Origin: Alphaproteobacteria bacterium Ga0077535
Lineage (GTDB): Bacteria > Pseudomonadota > Alphaproteobacteria > Caulobacterales > Aquidulcibacteraceae
Assembly: GCA_001464425.1 (NCBI GenBank)
Contig: LNEK01000038.1
Span: forward strand, 1-64,000
Direction of reading: 5' to 3'
Length of the DNA: 64,000 bases
The notes beneath the pieces are model-generated. The model worked only from the letters and a program-made list of their open reading frames with translations, was not told the DNA's origin and made no database searches. This document shows, one piece after another, positions 56,343 through 64,000 of this stretch. The stretch's first letter is position 1, and every line of letters starts with the position of its first letter. Position numbers and translations under genes: made by a program.

Positions 56343-57320
56343 TCAGGCAGCAGCCTTCGGATCAGGCCCGTAAGTGTTAGGTCCTGGTGTTCCCGGCATC
56401 ACGCCAATGACGATCGCCGCGGCGACTGCGGCCAAGGAGAGCAGCGACGCAAGCATCGCGAGCGCCCCGCCGTCGACCGACATAACGCCGGCAACGATGC
56501 TGCCGCCGGCTACACCGGCGGCGATCCAACCGCTCTTGTTGATATCGTGGAGCCGCCGCGCGAGCACGCTTACGCCCGGCGCAAGCAAAGCAAGCCACAC
56601 AGCGCCAGTGATGATCGGATTGGCCGGCGCGCCGGTGTAATCGAGGCCGAAGCTGGAATCGATCATGACAGCCACGACCAGCGACACGATGCTGAACAGC
56701 GCCCACCACCAATACTCGGCCCGGCGCGCCCGGCCTTGGCCGTTTGCGTAGAGGCGAAAGCACTTCTTGATGTAGTCGAGCGGCGACATCTCACGTGCGG
56801 CTGCCGTGCTCGATGACCCGCCGGCCGCCATGGCCGCGACTGCAGGCTCGGAAGGACGCCACGCGGGCGGCGGCTGGATTGGCGGTTGCTGCACTGGCGG
56901 CGCAGCGCGCGGCGGCGGCGCCGCATCTGGCCCGCGCACCGTCGCGTACACAGCCTGCGCGAACCGCGTCCAATTCTGATCGTTGTAATCGCCGCGCCAC
57001 TGGGTGAGATCGGCGGTCTGCACTTCACCAAAGCCGAACGGCAGTGGCGTCGCTTCGATCAGCGCCGGGATGAGCCGCGACTTGTCGCGTGCGATCCGCG
57101 CTTCTTCGCGCACGTAGTGCGAGCGCGTCGAGTGCGCGCTCCACAACACGATAGCAGCTTTGCTGTTGACCAACTTGGCTTCGATAAAGTCAGCCCAGGT
57201 TTGACCGGGCGGGATATCCGTATCCCAGAACGCCTCAAGGCCCATCGCCGACAAGCCCTGCGCAATGCGCAAAGCAGTCTCGCGATCCTCGCGCGCATAG
57301 GAAATGAAGACGTCTGCCAT
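56343..57320 (-). CDS. TIR-DUF805 fusion membrane protein
   Basis: A 325-residue protein: TIR domain at 1-130 (ADVFISYAREDR, LEAFWDTDIPPGQTW, AAIVLWSAHSTRSHYVREEARIARD), a Pro-rich linker, then a DUF805 membrane domain from about 180 (SPLDYIKKCFRLYANGQGRARRAEYWW, LARRLHDINKSGWIAAG) with four membrane segments. The TIR half is a close relative of its neighbour, so the pair likely arose by duplication with different tails. TIR acts in the cytoplasm. Start at ATG 57318-57320. Confidence 0.86.
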   Translation of the reverse strand: MADVFISYAREDRETALRIAQGLSAMGLEAFWDTDIPPGQTWADFIEAKLVNSKAAIVLWSAHSTRSHYVREEARIARDKSRLIPALIEATPLPFGFGEVQTADLTQWRGDYNDQNWTRFAQAVYATVRGPDAAPPPRAAPPVQQPPIQPPPAWRPSEPAVAAMAAGGSSSTAAAREMSPLDYIKKCFRLYANGQGRARRAEYWWWALFSIVSLVVAVMIDSSFGLDYTGAPANPIITGAVWLALLAPGVSVLARRLHDINKSGWIAAGVAGGSIVAGVMSVDGGALAMLASLLSLAAVAAAIVIGVMPGTPGPNTYGPDPKAAA

Positions 57321-57408
57321 AGGAGCCTCACGCACCGCGGATGGCGCAAGGCTAGTCTGATTTGCAGCTAGGTTTGAATTTTATTGCGGTCATATCGACC
57401 GCGGAACG

Positions 57409-57597
57409 TCACCGTCCGAGGTGGCGGATGACGCCATCGGCGCTAGCAATGGTGACCGCCTTAAACCCAGCGTAACGCGGCGGCTCGGCTTGGGCTGGAT
57501 CGAATGACATGAACGCCATCGCCGTCAGCGCGATGACCATCACCCCGGCAACGATGCCGGAAAATAAGCCTGCGCGGTATTCACGATCGTCAGTCAT
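57409..57597 (-). CDS. Small single-TM protein, 62 aa
   Basis: MTDDREYRAGLFSGIVAGVM..., with one membrane segment (about 10-31) and an extracytoplasmic tail with AEPPRYAGFKAVTIASADGVIRHLGR. It is next to the TIR genes on the same strand, 88 bp from the TIR-DUF805 start. No family recognised. Confidence 0.62.
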   Translation of the reverse strand: MTDDREYRAGLFSGIVAGVMVIALTAMAFMSFDPAQAEPPRYAGFKAVTIASADGVIRHLGR

Positions 57598-57655
57598 CCA
57601 AAAGCTCCGCAAGGACAACAGGCTCGGGAGTCTGAAGTTCCCTATGACAGACGAA

Positions 57656-58093
57656 CTAGAGCGGCGCGCAATAAACGAGACTGGTTCCTTGTTGCCAAGG
57701 GCCACCGGAAATCATCATCGCGCGTGCGGATTCCGCGAATGAAAGGTTAATCGTGTGCGGAGTGGGCGGGCCTACCGCCGTGCACGTGGCTGCAATCTCG
57801 TAGCCAGTGTTAGTCTGCCTCACGTCGTTGAAGCTGCAGGCGACTTCGCCGAGCGTGGTGATCTGGCGTTCTTGGAAGCGCCAAGCAGGCTCTGCACACC
57901 CCTCGGCGCTGGTTGCCCACAGACCGACATAACGCGGCTGCGACGCACTCGGCGGCGGCAGCGTGTCGGGGAGCGGTTGGGCCTCTCCGACCTGGGCTGC
58001 GGCCTCAGGGTCCGGCGGCGGATCGACCGCTTCAGTGCAGGCGAGCATGGAGACGGCGCAGGCGCCGACCGCGATCAAACGGACTAATCTCAT
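57656..58093 (-). CDS. Putative lipoprotein, unknown function
   Basis: A 145-residue lipoprotein (lipobox MLAC at 16-19) with a Pro-rich linker and RYVGLWATSAEGCAEPAWRF, then a beta-rich domain containing several Cys. The GLWA opening recalls small META/secreted beta-barrel proteins, but I cannot name a family. Confidence 0.7.
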   Translation of the reverse strand: MRLVRLIAVGACAVSMLACTEAVDPPPDPEAAAQVGEAQPLPDTLPPPSASQPRYVGLWATSAEGCAEPAWRFQERQITTLGEVACSFNDVRQTNTGYEIAATCTAVGPPTPHTINLSFAESARAMMISGGPWQQGTSLVYCAPL

Positions 58094-58221
58094 ACGGGAC
58101 TAACAACCGCACGTAGCTCCTGTTCCGCGCCCTCGCATCCGGGCCGCGCCGGCACTATGTTCCCGCTTCGTGCTAAGCTGCGCGCGTTAATCCGCGAATC
58201 GAGGGCAGAACGCCGCCGTAC

Positions 58222-60597
58222 ATGTCTGATCAATTGCCGATCTCTCAGCGCGCCATGGCCGCGCCCCCCTACGTCGCGTCGCTCAATCCGGAGCAGCGTG
58301 CGGCGGTGGAGGCGCTCGATGGCCCGGTGCTGGTGCTTGCTGGCGCCGGCACAGGAAAGACGCGCGTGCTGACGACGCGGCTTGCACATCTGCTTTCGAC
58401 CGGACGCGCCAAGCCGTGGGGCGTGCTGGCGGTCACCTTCACTAACAAGGCGTCGCGCGAAATGCGTGAGCGGGTTGAGAAATTGCTCGGCCCCGGCGGC
58501 GGCGGTTTACCTTGGCTCGGCACGTTTCACTCGATCAGCGCCCGCATGCTGCGCACGCACGCCGAACTGGTCGGCCTCAAGAACAATTTCTCGATCCTCG
58601 ACACGGACGATCAGGTTCGGTTGCTGAAGCAGATCATCGACGCCGAAGGCATCGATGAAAAACGCTGGCCGGGCCGGCAACTCGCTGGGCTGATCGACGG
58701 CTGGAAGAACCGTGCGCTAACGCCGGAGAAAGCGCCGAAGAACGAGGCGTTTCATTTCGCAGATGGCGCGGGCCTGAAGCTCTACGCGATCTACCAAGCG
58801 CGGCTGAAGATTCTGAACGCTTGCGATTTCGGCGATCTGCTGCTGCACATGATCGACATCTTCCAGCGCCATCCAGATGTGCTGGAGACCTACCACCGCA
58901 AAATCACGCACATGATGGTGGACGAATATCAGGACACCAACGTCGCTCAGTATTTGTGGCTGCGCTTGCTGGCGCAGGCTTCGAAGAATCTGTGCGTGGT
59001 TGGCGACGACGATCAGTCGATCTACGGCTGGCGGGGCGCCGAGGTCGATAACATCCTGCGCTTCGAGCATGATTTTCCGGGCGCTGTCGTGGTGCGGCTG
59101 GAGCGCAATTATCGCTCGACGGGCCATATCCTCGCCGCCGCTTCCCATCTGATCGCGAACAATCGCGGCCGGCTGGGCAAAACGCTCTTCACCGACGATG
59201 AGGAAGGCCACCGCGTTAAAGTCCGCGGCGTCTGGGATGGCGAAGGCGAAGCGCGGCTCATCGGCGACGATATCGAGCAATGGGTGCAGTCAAACCGATC
59301 CTACGGCGAGTGCGCGGTTTTGGTGCGCGCGGCGTGGCAGATGCGGGCGTTTGAAGAACGCTTCTTGATGCTGCGCATTCCATACAAAGTCATCGGCGGC
59401 CCGCGCTTCTTCGAGCGCGCCGAAATTCGCGACGTGCACGCATACCTGCGCCTGATCCGTTCCGAGGATGACGATCTCGCTTTTGAGCGCATCGTCAATC
59501 AGCCGAAGCGCGGCATTGGCGAAGGCACGGTGCAGAAGCTGCACGGATATGCGGGCAAGCCGCCAGTGCGGTTCGTGACCGATAACGGGCCCCTCTTCGA
59601 CGCTGACACCGGCGAAGTCGTGACCGAGGAGCCGGAGGCGCCGGGCGGCGCGACGCGTTTCCGCACTCTGATCGGCGCGGCGCGGGAGATGATCCTCACC
59701 GATGATCTGCCGCTGAAAGCGCGCACGGCGCTGCGCAGCTTCCTCACGGACCGAGATCGCTGGCGCGAACAGGCGCGCACGATGAGCCACGTCGAGCTTG
59801 CGGAAATCGTGCTCGATGAGAGCGGCTACACTGAAATGCTGCGCAACGATAAGTCGCCGCAAGCGCAGACGCGGCTCGAAAACTTGAAGGAACTGGTCCA
59901 GTCGATGGCCCAGTACGACACGCTGGAAGCGTATCTCGAACACGTCTCGCTGGTGCTCGATATTGAGTCCGAAAGCGAAGGCGAGAACGTCCAGCTCTCG
60001 ACGCTGCACGCAGCCAAGGGCCTGGAGTTTCCGCTCGTGTTCTTGCCGGGTTGGGAAGAAGAGGTGTTCCCTTCCAAGCGCTCGATCGATGAGAGCGGCG
60101 AGAAGGGTTTGGAAGAAGAGCGCCGGCTTGCGTATGTCGGCATCACGCGGGCGCGGGAGAGTGCGCGCATTTCGTTTGTGGCGAACCGGCAGATTTATGG
60201 GCGCTGGCAAACGGTGCTGCCGTCGCGCTTTATCGATGAGCTGCCCGCCAAAAGCGTCGATGCGGTGAGCGAGACCGGCTACGGCATGCAGGCGCCGGGC
60301 GTGCGCGATATGGCGGTGGAGCCCTTCTCGTCCGGCTACCAATCGCCGGGCTGGCGGCGCGCGCAGGAGCGCGGCGCGTTTACCTCAAAGCCGCCGATGA
60401 TCGATGGCGAAGCGCGGCTGGTGGCGCGCAGCGGCGGCGACGATTCCAGCTATTCCCGCGGCGATCGCATCTTCCACGAAAAGTTTGGTTACGGGCGGGT
60501 GCGTTCGGTTGAAGGCAACAAGCTGACGGTCGATTTCGACAAAGCCGGGGAAAAGCGCGTCATCGATAGTTTCGTGCGCCCTGCGAGCGCAGCGTGA
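58222..60597 (+). CDS. uvrD: UvrD/PcrA-type superfamily 1 helicase
   Basis: A 791-residue SF1A helicase: GAGTGKTR (motif I), GTFHSISARML, VDEYQDTN (motif II), VVGDDDQSIYGWRGA (motif III), LERNYRST (IV), LSTLHAAKGLEF (V) and YVGITRARE (VI). It ends with a RGDRIFHEKFGYGRV tudor-like domain typical of UvrD/PcrA. Acts in excision repair, mismatch repair and replication restart. The next gene starts in its stop (GTGA). Confidence 0.96.
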   Translation: MSDQLPISQRAMAAPPYVASLNPEQRAAVEALDGPVLVLAGAGTGKTRVLTTRLAHLLSTGRAKPWGVLAVTFTNKASREMRERVEKLLGPGGGGLPWLGTFHSISARMLRTHAELVGLKNNFSILDTDDQVRLLKQIIDAEGIDEKRWPGRQLAGLIDGWKNRALTPEKAPKNEAFHFADGAGLKLYAIYQARLKILNACDFGDLLLHMIDIFQRHPDVLETYHRKITHMMVDEYQDTNVAQYLWLRLLAQASKNLCVVGDDDQSIYGWRGAEVDNILRFEHDFPGAVVVRLERNYRSTGHILAAASHLIANNRGRLGKTLFTDDEEGHRVKVRGVWDGEGEARLIGDDIEQWVQSNRSYGECAVLVRAAWQMRAFEERFLMLRIPYKVIGGPRFFERAEIRDVHAYLRLIRSEDDDLAFERIVNQPKRGIGEGTVQKLHGYAGKPPVRFVTDNGPLFDADTGEVVTEEPEAPGGATRFRTLIGAAREMILTDDLPLKARTALRSFLTDRDRWREQARTMSHVELAEIVLDESGYTEMLRNDKSPQAQTRLENLKELVQSMAQYDTLEAYLEHVSLVLDIESESEGENVQLSTLHAAKGLEFPLVFLPGWEEEVFPSKRSIDESGEKGLEEERRLAYVGITRARESARISFVANRQIYGRWQTVLPSRFIDELPAKSVDAVSETGYGMQAPGVRDMAVEPFSSGYQSPGWRRAQERGAFTSKPPMIDGEARLVARSGGDDSSYSRGDRIFHEKFGYGRVRSVEGNKLTVDFDKAGEKRVIDSFVRPASAA

Positions 60598-60952
60598 AAG
60601 CGTACCTCGTTGCCTTTATCGTCCTAACCGCGACGCTCAGCGCATCATGCGCCACTTCCTCACTTACCCGCGGAAACTGCATAGGCGACAACGACCGCCG
60701 TCCCTGGCGGCGGATTGGAGCGCCGGAACAGGCAGGCGCTTATCGAACCATAGCTGACGCCAATCCTGGCCTCGTCGGTGGGTGGCATGCACGGGAGAAC
60801 TCTGGTTCGAACTTCCGACGGGTGAAGTGACGCTCTGCCGGATCGGCGACCACGCCTCACCTCTCCATGCACCATCGGGCGTAACATGGGAGTTCAATGC
60901 CAATGGGACGTGGGATGACGTCGAACCGAGCATTTGGATTACCACTAGGTGA
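60594..60952 (+). pseudogene. Lipoprotein gene, frameshifted
   Basis: GTG 60594 opens MKAYLVAFIVLTATLSASC (lipobox SASC) and continues to about NPGLVG near 60778. The +2 frame then carries on as WVACTGELWFELPTGEVTLCRIGDH, running to a TGA at 60950-60952 and ending PSIWITTR. The likely slip is in GGTGGGTGG at about 60777-60785. Unshifted, the frame ends at 60830 with a meaningless tail. Function unknown; coupled to uvrD. Confidence 0.68.
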
Positions 60953-61103
60953 CGGTGCGGCAGCATCACGCAATGACGCTCTCGGTTAATAAGGTTCACG
61001 TCGCGCGCCTGGAGCCCCAATCACTTAACCACACTGCAAGCTAACTTCGGCTGTCGCGATTGTGCGGTGGACGCCGCGCCCCGAGAGGCGTAGCGCATTT
61101 CGC

Positions 61104-61832
61104 ATGGCGCTAGCAGCGGTGGCATCGATGGAAGCTGGCTGGGATAGCATCCGGCACTGGTTCAGCAATAAGCTGGATCGGGTCATTGAGTATGCGCAGT
61201 TCCTCTACGTCCAGCGGGTGAGCGGATTTACCGTCTCCGGCGCGCCGGAATTTGAAGCATCGGCGGTGCCATTCTTCTTGGAGCTGCTGACTGGGGCCGC
61301 GACGTATCTCGAGTTCGGGATGGGCGGCTCGACGGTGCTGGCGGCATTGCACGGCGTACGTTTCGTGTCGGTCGATTCCGATCCGTATTTCAAACGCGCG
61401 GTCGAGCGGAAGATCGAAGAAGACGGCAATGCCGATCCGGAAACGCAAACCCTGATACATGCCGATATCGGCCCCACCGAAGCTTGGGGCACGCCGGTCC
61501 TGCGGACGCCGACGCCCGCTCGCGTTGCCAACTGGCGCAACTATCTCGAAGCGCCTTGGGCGGCGATGAAGGACGAGCCAGGGCCGTACCTGGTCCTGGT
61601 TGATGGCCGCTTCCGCGTCGCCTGCGCGCTGACCGCCGCGAAGAATTTGGACGCAGCCCAAACGCGCATTCTGATCGATGATTACGAGGGCCGCGATCAC
61701 TACCGCGTCGTCGAACGGCACCTCGAACTGAAAGAACGCCGCGGGCGTGTGGCCTTGTTCACGCCGCGCGCTGATATCGATGCAAGCGCGCTGGACGCTG
61801 ACATCGAACGCTACAGCGCCGATTGGCGCTGA
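61104..61832 (+). CDS. Class I SAM-dependent methyltransferase-like protein
   Basis: A 242-residue protein with LEFGMGGSTVLAA as the SAM-binding loop, VRFVSVDSDPYFKRAVE (acidic residue of strand 2), and YLVLVDGRFRVACAL. The loop reads FGMGGST rather than the common GxGxG; similar proteins act on sugars or stay uncharacterised. Start ATG 61104 is preferred; an ATG at 61128 is possible. Confidence 0.75.
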   Translation: MALAAVASMEAGWDSIRHWFSNKLDRVIEYAQFLYVQRVSGFTVSGAPEFEASAVPFFLELLTGAATYLEFGMGGSTVLAALHGVRFVSVDSDPYFKRAVERKIEEDGNADPETQTLIHADIGPTEAWGTPVLRTPTPARVANWRNYLEAPWAAMKDEPGPYLVLVDGRFRVACALTAAKNLDAAQTRILIDDYEGRDHYRVVERHLELKERRGRVALFTPRADIDASALDADIERYSADWR

Positions 61833-61841
61833 GCTTCAGGC

Positions 61842-62195
61842 TCAATCGTCGTCGTCATCATCGTCGTCGTCATCATCGCGCGCATTTAGTGCTGCGATGG
61901 ACTTCCCGCGCAGCGCGTTGGCGCTCACGCGGCTGACCGATGATGATTTGTCGGCGTTGGCCGCCGCGCCGGTGGCGCGCGAAGCACTCCGCTCTCCACC
62001 CTCAACTGAAGCGACGGAAGGCGCCGCCGCCGGACGCGCAGCTGGCGCCTCCGCAGGGCGAACCTCTGCGGCATTGGCGACTTCGATCACCTCGGCCCCA
62101 CCAGGGGTCAGCGCATAGTGCGCGACTGCGGCGGCGCCGAACGCGAACAGGCACGCCGTGCCCAGGCTTGCCGCCAGGAAACCCGGCTTCTTCAT
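61842..62195 (-). CDS. Exported protein with poly-Asp tail
   Basis: A 117-residue protein with an N-terminal signal or anchor (MKKPGFLAASLGTACLFAFG...), a Pro/Ala/Glu stretch, a Ser/Arg-rich middle, and a C-terminus of eleven consecutive Asp residues encoded by mixed GAT/GAC codons. Start ATG 62193-62195 has AGGGAG upstream. Function unknown; the acidic tail could bind metal ions. Confidence 0.65.
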   Translation of the reverse strand: MKKPGFLAASLGTACLFAFGAAAVAHYALTPGGAEVIEVANAAEVRPAEAPAARPAAAPSVASVEGGERSASRATGAAANADKSSSVSRVSANALRGKSIAALNARDDDDDDDDDDD

Positions 62196-62302
62196 GATCT
62201 TGCTCCCTCGGGCCGAACCAGAACGCCGCGCGGCTGAATAGCAGCTGAACCAACGCCAAGCCCAGTTCCATTTGGGGCGACGGACCTCTATGCCAAGCGC
62301 CG

Positions 62303-63148
62303 ATGTTGCTCCTGACCGCCCTCGGCACGCAGACCCAGATCCGCGCCGCCGCCGATGAACTCGATCGCCACGATCCCTCGCCCGCCGACGCGGTGAGCTG
62401 GTTCGAGGAAAAGCCGGGCAAGTTCCGCATCGAGATTTACGTGCCCACCAAGCAGGACGCGGCGAGCGCTGAAGCGATCGTCGGCGCGGCTGCGCCAGAG
62501 CTGCATTTGAAGCAGAAGAAGGTGAAAGCGGCCGATTGGGTGGCGATGTCGCTCGAAGGGCTGCCCGCGGTGCGTGCGGGGCGCTTCGTCGTCGCAGGCG
62601 CGCATGCGTTGATGGGCGAGAACAACGGCCGCACCAAGATTTGGATCGAGGCCAGCGAAGCGTTCGGCACCGGCCACCATGGCACGACATGGGGCTGCTT
62701 GATGGCGCTCGAAAGCGTGCTGCGCGAGCGGCGGGTGAACAGCGTGCTCGATGTTGGCGCGGGCTCCGGGGTGCTGGCGATCGCGGCGGCAAAGCTTGGC
62801 GCCGAAGCGCTGGCGATCGAGATCGATCATCGCGCCGCGGCGATCGCAGAGATCAACGCACGGCAGAACAAGGTCGCGCAGCGCATGCAGGTGATCGCCG
62901 GCGACGGCGCGCGCTACATCGCGGGCAAGCAGTTTGACCTGGTGTTCGCCAATATCTTGATGCGGCCATTGATCAAGCTCGCGCCGCGGCTCGTGCCAGC
63001 TGTTGCGCCGGACGGCACGCTGATCCTCTCCGGCCTGCTGCGCACGCAAGCGCCCTTGGTGCGTGAAGCTTACGCCAATCGCGGCATGATCCTGGAAAAA
63101 CAGATTCCGAAAGAAGCTTGGATGACGCTGGTGTGGCGCAAGCCTTGA
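62303..63148 (+). CDS. prmA: Ribosomal protein L11 methyltransferase
   Basis: A 281-residue methyltransferase. EASEAFGTGHHGTTWGCL and VLDVGAGSGVLAIAAAKLGA are the PrmA landmarks, and FDLVFANILMRPL is the catalytic-loop strand. The N-terminal domain (about 1-90) matches the L11-binding domain. It trimethylates L11. Divergent from the Asp-tailed protein. Confidence 0.94.
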   Translation: MLLLTALGTQTQIRAAADELDRHDPSPADAVSWFEEKPGKFRIEIYVPTKQDAASAEAIVGAAAPELHLKQKKVKAADWVAMSLEGLPAVRAGRFVVAGAHALMGENNGRTKIWIEASEAFGTGHHGTTWGCLMALESVLRERRVNSVLDVGAGSGVLAIAAAKLGAEALAIEIDHRAAAIAEINARQNKVAQRMQVIAGDGARYIAGKQFDLVFANILMRPLIKLAPRLVPAVAPDGTLILSGLLRTQAPLVREAYANRGMILEKQIPKEAWMTLVWRKP

Positions 63149-63192
63149 CCGCCCGCCCCTCGCCGGTAATTTCGCACCGGGGAGGATGCATC

Positions 63193-63696
63193 ATGAGCAG
63201 GTTTACCGTTTTCGCGGCGTTTCTGGCGCTGGCGCTTTTCGCAGCGCCGCCGAGTTTTGCTCAGACGGCGCGTCCGTTCGATCTCGCGCAATTGACACCG
63301 GAGGTTCGCGCATCCGTTGAGGCCGCGCGTGCGGCGCAGACACGTGCGCTCATGGCGGCGGCGCGCTCGCAAGCGGATGGCCCTGGCCACATCCGGTTCA
63401 CGGGCACTGGCGGCGACACCTACAACGGCGAATGCAATCCGTGCGGCGTCGATAGCCCGCAGCGCCATGGCGTTGGTCTGCTCTCCTGGCCCGATGGTGA
63501 AATCTATGCGGGCGAGCACATGCGCGGCGGCAATGGCGGCTTCAAACACGGCCACGGCGTTTACACGTTTATGAATGGCACCGTGTTCGAAGGCGAGTAC
63601 AGCCGCGATCAATATAGCGGTTATGGCGTGTTCTGGGCGGCAGACGGCCAACTCGTGGATCAGGGACGGTTCGTGAACGGCGAACTCGTGCGCTGA
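63193..63696 (+). CDS. Exported MORN-repeat protein
   Basis: A 167-residue protein with a signal peptide (MSRFTVFAAFLALALFAAPPSFAQ). From about residue 80, three MORN-like repeats are seen: GDTYNGECNPCG, HGVGLLSWPDGEIYAGEHMRGG and HGVYTFMNGTVFEGEYSRDQY. Start ATG 63193 with GGAGG upstream. MORN repeats often bind lipid or form scaffolds; the role here is open. Confidence 0.82.
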   Translation: MSRFTVFAAFLALALFAAPPSFAQTARPFDLAQLTPEVRASVEAARAAQTRALMAAARSQADGPGHIRFTGTGGDTYNGECNPCGVDSPQRHGVGLLSWPDGEIYAGEHMRGGNGGFKHGHGVYTFMNGTVFEGEYSRDQYSGYGVFWAADGQLVDQGRFVNGELVR

Positions 63697-64000
63697 TCAG
63701 CGCGAATAGACGTTGAACGCAAACCAGCACGGGGCGCTGGCGCAGCGGATCATCGCCGTCTCGATCGTGTGGCGGCCGGTGGTGCGCGGGCGGATGTGGA
63801 TCACCGGCACGCTGTCTTCCAACACGTCTTGACCGATGACGCGATTGTCCGGGTCGTAGAGGCGCATGTCGAAGTCGCGGCAGCGCGTCTCGCACACGCC
63901 GACGATGCGATAATCTTGCCCCGCCCGCAGCATCACCGAAAAGCGGCGGCCCTGGCCGGCGTTAAGCCCGCCTGCAAAGGGGCCGGCCGCGCGGGCGTAG
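63697..64000 (-). CDS. C-terminal part of a protein with the TIR-associated PPC-like domain (runs off right edge)
   Basis: The visible 100 residues have no upstream stop, so the gene continues beyond the window. RIVGVCETRCRDFDMRLYD, then VIGQDVLEDSVPVIHI and IRCASAPCWFAF align along their length with the C-terminal domain of the TIR protein at 55268, including both Cys pairs. The N-terminal part is outside, so it is unknown whether it also has TIR. Converges with the MORN gene. Confidence 0.8.
   Translation of the reverse strand, partial: YARAAGPFAGGLNAGQGRRFSVMLRAGQDYRIVGVCETRCRDFDMRLYDPDNRVIGQDVLEDSVPVIHIRPRTTGRHTIETAMIRCASAPCWFAFNVYSR

Noticed and set aside
61842-62792. An extended version of the poly-Asp protein reaching into prmA
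   Set aside because: The upstream part is antisense to prmA; the ATG at 62193-62195 with a good ribosome site gives a signal peptide.

Overview
The window is a GC-rich, densely packed chromosomal segment from an alphaproteobacterium, most likely from the Caulobacterales/Hyphomonadaceae side of the class. This rests on a two-piece (circularly permuted) ssrA with an alphaproteobacterial tag (A)ANDNNAEEFALAA, an alpha-type SspB beside it, the miaA / serB / degP-hflC-hflK / folA / thyA neighbourhood, small alphaproteobacterial families (DUF4169, ribbon-helix-helix, DUF6438) and many TIR-domain and lipoprotein genes. The taxon is inferred from content only. No rRNA, tRNA or CRISPR array was seen.

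Layout. 1-52: N-terminus of an IS110-type transposase cut by the window edge. 133-2624: a lipoprotein and a two-TM coiled-coil protein with TipN-like architecture. 2625-5968: a retrograde lipid transport operon (mlaE-mlaF-mlaD-auxiliary lipoprotein). 6094-8378: an MFS permease and prolyl aminopeptidase. 8378-8827: a small unit holding a broken S23/four-helix-bundle gene between two oppositely oriented arrays of a 7-bp repeat. 8834-14753: the elongasome operon mreB-mreC-mreD-mrdA-rodA, with start/stop overlaps. 15113-22776: single genes (membrane-anchored protease, PQQ-type sugar dehydrogenase, VTT membrane protein, GIY-YIG protein, 2OG-Fe(II) oxygenase, serine hydrolase, SDR, PAS protein). 22859-26955: purT, an FHDA-motif protein, a disrupted ilvC, DUF924 and a SnoaL-like protein. 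27027-35558: DUF6438, miaA, serB, HAD phosphatase, degP-hflC-hflK (terminator after hflC) and a Mrp/ApbC ATPase. 35555-48550: serine hydrolase, P450, pyruvate kinase, GST, two SMP-30-like proteins, folA, several membrane proteins (two under 40 residues) and thyA. 48586-53189: DUF2459, aqpZ, ssrA, sspB, a 620-bp gap, rusA-like nuclease and a membrane protein. 53241-64000: fumC, DUF4169/RHH pair, two TIR-domain membrane proteins, uvrD-type helicase, methyltransferases including prmA, an Asp-tailed exported protein, a MORN-repeat protein, and at the edge a partial gene carrying the same cysteine-paired C-terminal domain as the first TIR protein.

The core functions (cell elongation, outer-membrane lipid asymmetry, envelope quality control, trans-translation with its adaptor, folate/thymidylate) look ordinary. 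The unusual parts are the repeat-flanked S23 unit, four genes with disrupted frames (S23, ilvC, a DUF6640-like gene, a lipoprotein), the TIR-membrane fusions with their shared extracytoplasmic domain, and DnaA-box-like sites between ssrA and sspB. Four frame disruptions in 64 kb could also reflect base-calling errors, so each needs read-level confirmation.
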